Source: Bacteroidales bacterium (GTDB taxonomy: Bacteria; Bacteroidota; Bacteroidia; Bacteroidales; Bacteroidaceae). From it: a stretch of 11,462 nucleotides of DNA. Of the stretch, positions 7,073 to 11,462 are shown piece after piece. Where the stretch lies: assembly GCA_004555425.1 (NCBI GenBank), contig SFID01000087.1, positions 1-11,462 on the forward strand, written 5' to 3'. The translations under genes were made by a program, and so were the position numbers. Each line of letters begins with the position of its first letter. The stretch's first letter is position 1. Under the pieces are notes generated by a model. It did no database searches, was not told the origin of the DNA, and saw only the letters and a program-made list of their open reading frames with translations.

Positions 7073-7142
7073 GCACACTGCACAAGCGAGCAACGCGAAT
7101 TGCATCCGAGATTGTATGAGATGCCATTCCAATAATAATACA

Positions 7143-7182
7143 ACAGGGTGTAGCCATTCGCTACGCCCTGTTTGCTTTTCTT
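7143..7182 (+). terminator. Rho-independent terminator of rpmE2
   Basis: ACAGGGTGTAGC (7143-7154) pairs with GCTACGCCCTGT (7160-7171) over 12 bp with one G-U pair and a 5-nt loop. A T-rich tail with interruptions follows (TTGCTTTTCTT). It lies 70 nt after the L31 stop. Confidence 0.85.
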
Positions 7183-7184
7183 AC

Positions 7185-7272
7185 TAGTAGGTTCCATGAA
7201 CAAAAAGGAAGCCCTGCCTTCCATTGAAACGAATTTATAAAACCTACCTAAAACCAATCAACAGAACCTACC
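7185..7272 (+). mobile_element. Short copy of the MITE-like intergenic element
   Basis: The copy begins AGTAGGTTCC (7185-7194) and ends AGAACCTACC (7263-7272), inverted repeats that match over 8 bp. The right part (7221-7272) aligns without gaps to 828-879, including CCATTGA, a 13-nt spacer and AACCTRCCTAAAAC. The roughly 110-nt structured interior of the copy at 664-884 is absent, as in internal deletion derivatives. It sits directly behind the rpmE2 terminator and 48 nt before the GH109-type gene. Confidence 0.45.
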
Positions 7273-7319
7273 AAGGACCTGAATCAACCCATCACCCACG
7301 CGAAAAACACATTCCCCTC

Positions 7320-8537
7320 ATGTTTTCCTCCAACCCCTCTGTATTGGAACTCCGCTGCACACCCATTCCCTTGGTGCGTATTGCCTTGATTGGACTAGGG
7401 CAGCGCGGCATGAAAACCCTCGAACGCTACCAATATATCCACGATGCCGAGATTCGCTACATCGTGGATGTGGACGCGCAGAAGTTGAAGATGGCAAACG
7501 AACGACTGCTGGCCACGGGTCGCCCTGCGGCAACAGTGTTCCAAGGTGCCGATGCCTGGCGCGAGGCTTGCCTGCGCGAAGATGTAGACCTTATATATAT
7601 ATGTACGGAATGGAGTTCACACTGTCCGATGGCAGTACACGCCATGCGCTCGGGCAAACACGTGGCTGTGGAAGTGCCCGCCGCACGCACCATTGACGAA
7701 TGCTGGCAACTCATCCATACAGCCGAGGAAACGCGCCGCCATTGTTTTATGACGGAGAATTGCTGCTACGATTTCTTTGCCCTGACCACACTCGAAATGC
7801 ATCGCCAAGGGCTGCTCGGAGATATCACCCACTGCGAAGGAGCATACATTCACGACCTGCGCGACACCTTCGGCATCACCGCCGACGGCCATCGCAGCAA
7901 CTCCACCCGCCGCTGGATGGAGCGCAGTTGCAATGAGCACGGCGGCAACCCTTACCCCACCCACGGCATCGGCCCTATCGGTTGGCTGCTGGACATCCAC
8001 CGCGGCGACCGTATGGAGTATCTTGTCTCTATGACGGCACAAGGACAAGGGCCTGACGACCGCCTGGGCCGCGTCAACTCCACCCTTATCCATACGCACC
8101 GTGGCATCAGCATTCTCCTCCAACTTGATGTGACCACACCGCGTCCCTACAATCGCCTGCAAACGGTCTGCGCCACACATGGCTTTGTGCAGAAATATCC
8201 CGTGCCGACCATTCAGACGGCCGACTTTCCCCATGCACTGACTGGCGAAGAAGCCCTGCGCGAGGCTGACAAATATGCAACGAACGCGGCCTCCCTCCTC
8301 TGGAAAAAAGGGCACGAGATGCAGGTGCCCAACGAAATGAACTACACTATGGACGCCCGCCTGATTTATTGCCTCACCCAAGGTTTGCCCCTTGACATTG
8401 ACGTCTATGATGCGGCCGAATGGTCCTGCCTGGCAGAACTCAGCCGCCTCTCGGCTTCGCAGGGAAGCATTCCCGTGGCGATTCCCGACTTCACACGCGG
8501 CCAATGGCAGCAACTTTCCAAGCATAAGTTGTTCTAG
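7320..8537 (+). CDS. Gfo/Idh/MocA-family protein, GH109-type (alpha-N-acetylgalactosaminidase-like)
   Basis: The protein has 405 aa. It starts with a dinucleotide-binding fold (RIALIGLGQRG, 20-30) and has the conserved EVP at 118-120. It carries the signature segments of GH109 enzymes: ENCCYDFF (146-153), GAYIHDLRD (174-182) and YPTHGIGP (212-219), where the Tyr and His correspond to active-site residues of the characterised family. GH109 enzymes use bound NAD to remove terminal alpha-GalNAc, including the blood-group A sugar. Most known members are exported; this one has no signal peptide from the ATG at 7320, and the upstream extension through a TTG at 7226-region codons lies inside a repeat and does not encode one. 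It may act in the cytoplasm or on another sugar. No glycan-use genes sit beside it. Confidence 0.82.
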   Translation: MFSSNPSVLELRCTPIPLVRIALIGLGQRGMKTLERYQYIHDAEIRYIVDVDAQKLKMANERLLATGRPAATVFQGADAWREACLREDVDLIYICTEWSSHCPMAVHAMRSGKHVAVEVPAARTIDECWQLIHTAEETRRHCFMTENCCYDFFALTTLEMHRQGLLGDITHCEGAYIHDLRDTFGITADGHRSNSTRRWMERSCNEHGGNPYPTHGIGPIGWLLDIHRGDRMEYLVSMTAQGQGPDDRLGRVNSTLIHTHRGISILLQLDVTTPRPYNRLQTVCATHGFVQKYPVPTIQTADFPHALTGEEALREADKYATNAASLLWKKGHEMQVPNEMNYTMDARLIYCLTQGLPLDIDVYDAAEWSCLAELSRLSASQGSIPVAIPDFTRGQWQQLSKHKLF

Positions 8538-8542
8538 AACGG

Positions 8543-8581
8543 CCGCTGTACTTCTGAGATTTTCAGACAGATTTTAAGCGG
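8543..8581 (+). other. Weak stem-loop after the GH109-type gene
   Basis: CCGCT (8543-8547) pairs with AGCGG (8577-8581), and TCTGA (8553-8557) with TCAGA (8563-8567) inside it. What follows is an A run rather than a T run, so it is not a standard terminator on this strand. It may mark the 3' end of the message. Confidence 0.3.
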
Positions 8582-8603
8582 TAATAAAAAAAATTAAGAC
8601 CTT

Positions 8604-8635
8604 TTTGGCTTGTCCAAGAATTATATATACCTTTG
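8604..8635 (+). promoter_or_regulatory. Strong Bacteroidales promoter of the OmpA-family gene
   Basis: TTTG (8604-8607), 20 nt, then TACCTTTG (8628-8635) is a full consensus match. Transcription should start near 8642, leaving a long leader of about 150 nt. That leader contains an imperfect stem (8673-8684 with 8694-8704, AT-rich) that may affect mRNA life or translation. Confidence 0.75.
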
Positions 8636-8790
8636 CCAACAGGATTTTCCAGTGCAATCTTAGTATTTGTAATGATAAAAAACTAATTTGCTAAGTTTTC
8701 ATCATCACTTGCAAGAAGAAAAATACACCTTGCTACTCCAAGCCTAAATCTATTTCAACAGAAGGAAAACTCAAAAAACACATATTACGT

Positions 8791-9936
8791 ATGATAAATT
8801 TCAAAACTTTGCTAGCGTCGGCCCTCCTCGTGGCTACAACGGCGCACACTGCTTTTGCGCAGAATTGTTGCTCCCAGAAGAAGGACTATCCCTATGCCTT
8901 TGTGGGTGTTCAAGGTGGTGCCCAGACCACATTCACCAACTACAAAGCCAGCAAACTGATTACCCCCATCGGAGCCGTTAGTGTCGGCGGTATGTTCACG
9001 CCTGTTATCGGTGCTCGCCTCCACGTGAGCGGTATCAACGAGAAGGGCGGTCTCAAGAGTCTGGACAAGACCTACGACTACAAGTTCGTGACTTCCGACA
9101 TCGACTTGATGCTCAACCTCTGCAACACCTTTGCCCCCAAGAAGCACCACGTGCTCAACGCCTACCTCATCGGCGGTTTCGGACTCGGCTATGCTTGGGA
9201 CAACGATGACCTCCATGCCTTGAGCAATGCGGCTACCGAGAACCTCACCCTCGCTTGGAAGGACAATCGCCTCGTGCACAACTTCCGCGTAGGTATGCAG
9301 TTGGAAGCAGAACTCTGCCGCGCCGTAGGCCTCAACCTTGAAGTAACAGCCAACAACTACCACGACCGCTTCAACTCCAAGCTCAACGGCAAGAACGACT
9401 GGCAGTTGCAGGCGCTTCTCGGTCTCAATTTCAAGTTCGGACGCGGCAAGGCCAGCAAGCCTGCTCCCGTGAAGGCTGCTGTAGTTGTACCTGCCACCGA
9501 AACACCAGCTCCTGCTGTCGTTGAACCCAAACCCGAACCCAAACCCGAACCTAAACCCGAACCTAAGCCCGAGCCCAAGCCTGAGCCCAAGCCTGCCAAG
9601 GTGCTGGAGGAAACCAAGGTGGAAGTATTCTTCACCATCAGCAACACGACGATCACTCCTACGGAAGAGGCCAAGCTCAGTGCCTTCGCCAACTGGATGA
9701 AGAGCCATCCCACGGCTACAGCCACCATCACTGGTTACGCTGACAAGGGAACGGGTAACGCTGAAATCAATATGCGCCTCTCGAAGCAGCGCGCCGAAAG
9801 CGTGATGAAGATGCTCACCGATAAATATGGCATTGCCGCTTCACGTCTCAGCAGCGACTACAAGGGCGACCTCGTTCAGCCGTTCAAGGAAAACAATGCC
9901 AACCGCGTGGTTATCGGTATCGCAAAAGAGAAATAA
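8791..9936 (+). CDS. OmpA-family outer-membrane protein with (EPKP)6 linker
   Basis: This is a two-domain envelope protein that ties the outer membrane to peptidoglycan. It is 381 aa. Residues 1-23 are a signal peptide (AFA/QN). Residues about 34-218 form an N-terminal beta-barrel ending in LGLNFKFG. A Pro- and Lys-rich linker follows, with exactly six EPKP units (245-268). The C-terminal OmpA-like domain (about 276-380) has TITGYADKGTG and LSKQRAESV; Asp318 and Arg334 occupy the positions that bind diaminopimelate in peptidoglycan, with one extra residue between them compared with common members. It has its own promoter and terminator, and codon use suggests high expression. The start has no Shine-Dalgarno. 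Confidence 0.93.
   Translation: MINFKTLLASALLVATTAHTAFAQNCCSQKKDYPYAFVGVQGGAQTTFTNYKASKLITPIGAVSVGGMFTPVIGARLHVSGINEKGGLKSLDKTYDYKFVTSDIDLMLNLCNTFAPKKHHVLNAYLIGGFGLGYAWDNDDLHALSNAATENLTLAWKDNRLVHNFRVGMQLEAELCRAVGLNLEVTANNYHDRFNSKLNGKNDWQLQALLGLNFKFGRGKASKPAPVKAAVVVPATETPAPAVVEPKPEPKPEPKPEPKPEPKPEPKPAKVLEETKVEVFFTISNTTITPTEEAKLSAFANWMKSHPTATATITGYADKGTGNAEINMRLSKQRAESVMKMLTDKYGIAASRLSSDYKGDLVQPFKENNANRVVIGIAKEK
9523..9594 (+). repeat. Six 12-bp repeats encoding EPKP
   Basis: The unit is GAACCCAAACCC, with synonymous drift (GAGCCCAAGCCT) toward the 3' end. Twelve bases keep the frame, so gain or loss of units changes only linker length, by four residues each. Confidence 0.9.
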
Positions 9937-9955
9937 ACGAACGTTCATGATAATA

Positions 9956-9986
9956 GGGGCGCGTCTGCGGATGCGCCCCTTTTTTC
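9956..9986 (+). terminator. Rho-independent terminator of the OmpA-family gene
   Basis: GGGGCGCGTC (9956-9965) pairs with GATGCGCCCC (9970-9979) around TGCG, with one G-U pair, followed by six T. It sits 19 nt after the stop codon. Confidence 0.92.
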
Positions 9987-10050
9987 TATCAATCATTTCC
10001 ACACATTATCTGACGGATTTATATCAGACAACAAAAGCAACCTAATCACC

Positions 10051-11037
10051 ATGATGACCTACAGACAATGCGGCAAGAGCAGCGTGCAGTTGCCCGCCCT
10101 CACCCTTGGCCTCTGGCACAACTTCGGTTCCGTAGACGATTTCGATACAGCCACCCAAATGATACTCCGCGCCTTTGATGCAGGCATCTGCCATTTCGAT
10201 CTGGCCAACAACTACGGCCCCGAGCCTGGAACGGCCGAAGAAAACTTTGGCAGAATCCTCCGCGAAAACCTAGCCAGCCACCGCGACGAACTCTTCATCA
10301 CGACCAAGGCCGGGCATCGCATGTGGCCAGGCGTTTACGGCGATGGTTCCTCGCGCAAGAACCTCATTGCTTCGTGCGACCAAAGCCTCCGGCGCATGGG
10401 ACTGGACTACGTGGACGTGTTCTATAGCCACCGCTACGACGGCGTGACGCCCATCGAAGAGACCATGCAGGCTCTCGTTGACATTGTGCGCGCTGGCAAG
10501 GCCCTCTACGTGGGCCTCTCAAAATATCCGCCCGAACTGCAAGCGCAGTGCTACGCCTACCTCCGCGAGCAGCATGTGCCCTGCCTCATCAGCCAATACC
10601 CCGCCAGTATGTTCCGCCGCACGTCGGTGGCCTCGGCCGAGGATTCCAACCTGAGCGTTTCCGCCAAGAACGGCAGCGGTTTCGTCTGCTTCTCGCCGCT
10701 GGCCCAGGGCTTGCTCACCACGAAATACTTCAACGGCATCCCGGCCAATAGTCGTGCTGCCAAGGCTACGGGTTTCCTGCGTACGGATCAGGTAACGCCC
10801 GAGCGCGTGGAGGCAGCGCGCGACCTCCATGCCATCGCCCAAGAACGCGGGCAGTCGCTCCCGCAAATGGCACTGGCCTGGCTGCTCCACGACCAGCGCG
10901 TGACGAGCGTCATCATCGGCACCTCTTCCGTGGCACAACTCAACGACAACCTCCAGACGCTCAACAACCTCACCTTCACCGCCGACGAACTCCTTCGCAT
11001 CGACCAGATTCTTTCGCGCGAAGGCGTGGCCATGTAG
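10051..11037 (+). CDS. Aldo/keto reductase, YghZ/Gpr type (L-glyceraldehyde 3-phosphate reductase-like)
   Basis: This is a cytoplasmic NADPH-dependent reductase. Its close similarity to E. coli YghZ (Gpr), which reduces L-glyceraldehyde 3-phosphate and methylglyoxal, is recognised from segments such as LTLGLWHNFG, FDLANNYGPEPG and the C-terminal SVIIG with LNNLTF. It is 328 aa, a few residues shorter than YghZ. The catalytic tetrad is complete: Asp50, Tyr55, Lys86 and His127. The gene begins ATGATG; YghZ alignment favours the second Met (10054), which changes one residue only. It follows the OmpA terminator and must have its own promoter, but I find no clear TAnnTTTG in the 64 nt after that terminator. 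The true physiological substrate is uncertain. Confidence 0.92.
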   Translation: MMTYRQCGKSSVQLPALTLGLWHNFGSVDDFDTATQMILRAFDAGICHFDLANNYGPEPGTAEENFGRILRENLASHRDELFITTKAGHRMWPGVYGDGSSRKNLIASCDQSLRRMGLDYVDVFYSHRYDGVTPIEETMQALVDIVRAGKALYVGLSKYPPELQAQCYAYLREQHVPCLISQYPASMFRRTSVASAEDSNLSVSAKNGSGFVCFSPLAQGLLTTKYFNGIPANSRAAKATGFLRTDQVTPERVEAARDLHAIAQERGQSLPQMALAWLLHDQRVTSVIIGTSSVAQLNDNLQTLNNLTFTADELLRIDQILSREGVAM

Positions 11038-11078
11038 TCCTTCCCCCTACCTTTTATATAACAGATGGGATATTGAAT

Positions 11079-11135
11079 TTGGCAACAAGCTGTTGCCAAT
11101 TTAGACAATGCAAATGGGCAACAACCTGTTGCCCA
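11079..11135. repeat. Two near-identical GGCAACA/TGTTGCC hairpins
   Basis: TTGGCAACA (11079-11087) pairs with TGTTGCCAA (11091-11099) around AGC. TGGGCAACA (11115-11123) pairs with TGTTGCCCA (11127-11135) around ACC. Both stems are perfect 9 bp and their starts are 36 bp apart. The two differ by a matched base-pair change (T-A to G-C) that keeps the stem. There is no T run, so they are not standard terminators. They may be REP-like mRNA 3' structures or paired operators. Confidence 0.65.
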
Positions 11136-11160
11136 AATTAGCGAGGACATTTTCGTCTGT

Positions 11161-11276
11161 CGTGCCGTAGGTTTTGTTCTTCGTGAAGGAGCGTAGCGGG
11201 CTACGTGACCGAATGAAAAACAAAGCCTATGGTGCGAGAGGTGAATAGGCATCCAAGCACGATAGAAGTTCTACCT
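11161..11276 (+). ncRNA. Predicted structured RNA core, copy 2
   Basis: CGTGCCGTAGGTTTTGTT (11161-11178) pairs with AACAAAGCCTATGGTGCG (11219-11236) over 18 continuous base pairs, four of them G-U. Inside, CGTAG pairs with CTACG around CGGG (about 11192-11205). Downstream blocks GGTGCGAGAGGT, CATCCAAG and CTACCT are shared with 781-827. The inverted ends seen at 664-884 are missing here. A terminator-like hairpin follows at 11297-11324. No promoter is evident. Confidence 0.45.
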
Positions 11277-11296
11277 TTCATACGAAAATTATTTAT

Positions 11297-11324
11297 GCCG
11301 TTTTAGTGTATAACGGCTGTTTTT
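11297..11324 (+). terminator. Terminator-like hairpin after the structured RNA core
   Basis: GCCGTT (11297-11302) pairs with AACGGC (11312-11317) around 9 nt, followed by TGTTTTT. The stem is short (6 bp), so strength is modest. It would end a plus-strand RNA that includes 11161-11276. Confidence 0.45.
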
Positions 11325-11462
11325 ACTATGTTTTTATATATACTCTGAGCCAATGACACAAAGAGAGAGAGCACTCACTGTTGGGCAAGTGCGCGGCTGG
11401 CATGTTCGGCATTTTATGTTTATACTGCTGAGTTAATGTTGAATTTTCATACACGTGCTCAT

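Larger units (their letters stand above)
11038..11462. other. Gene-free 425-bp tail
   Basis: No credible reading frame is present on either strand. The stretch holds the twin hairpins (11079-11135), the second structured core (11161-11276) and a weak terminator (11297-11324). The last 140 bases show nothing I can identify. Confidence 0.55.

Noticed and set aside
7224..7319. N-terminal extension of the GH109-type protein
   Set aside because: It begins at a TTG inside the intergenic repeat, encodes no signal peptide, and the family-like sequence begins only after the ATG at 7320.
8812..9708. Long antisense reading frame of 298 codons over the OmpA-family gene
   Set aside because: It is a shadow: its Gly/Leu/Phe repeats arise from the complementary strand of the EPKP repeat and the biased codons of the real gene, and it has no recognisable domain.
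10009..10028. TCTGA/TCAGA inverted repeat before the aldo/keto reductase
   Set aside because: Only 5 bp with a 10-nt gap, which is expected by chance in AT-rich sequence.

Overview
The window looks like ordinary chromosome from a Bacteroidales bacterium, most likely Prevotellaceae-like. Four things point there. Several promoters match the Bacteroidetes primary-sigma pattern (TTTG, 20 nt, TAnnTTTG). Start codons lack Shine-Dalgarno sequences. Several secreted proteins have signal peptides ending in A-Q. The gene families are typical of the order: a FadL/OmpP1-like barrel paired with a Trp/Tyr/Gly-rich secreted protein, a GH73-LysM protein, type B L31 and a GH109-type protein. The genus is inference only. 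All supported genes lie on the + strand.

Layout. Positions 1-1000 carry no gene that I can support. They hold short direct and inverted repeats, a minus-strand promoter that fires straight into a hairpin terminator (about 391-474), and an intergenic element with inverted ends at about 664-884. Next come mlaE and mlaF (1101-2620, ATGA overlap), the permease and ATPase of an Mla-type lipid ABC transporter, and then a secreted GH73-LysM cell-wall hydrolase (2680-3612). A second unit holds an exported aromatic- and glycine-rich protein (3777-4880) and a FadL/OmpP1-like outer-membrane barrel (4987-6588). The type B ribosomal protein L31 gene (6821-7072) has its own strong promoter and terminator. 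A short derivative of the intergenic element (7185-7272) lies before a GH109-type Gfo/Idh/MocA protein (7320-8537). An OmpA-family protein with a (EPKP)6 linker (8791-9936) has a clear promoter and terminator, followed by an aldo/keto reductase of the YghZ/Gpr type (10051-11037). The last 425 bases have two near-identical GGCAACA hairpins, a second copy of the structured core of the intergenic element (11161-11276) and a terminator-like hairpin.

Theme. Most genes serve the cell envelope: lipid transport, peptidoglycan remodelling, outer-membrane barrel and peptidoglycan anchoring. The proteins belong to known families and I see no defence system, CRISPR array, insertion-sequence transposase or phage module. 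The least explained material is intergenic: a dispersed element with a conserved RNA-like fold, found complete, internally deleted and as a core alone, and a promoter-plus-terminator unit predicted to make an RNA of only about 45 nt.
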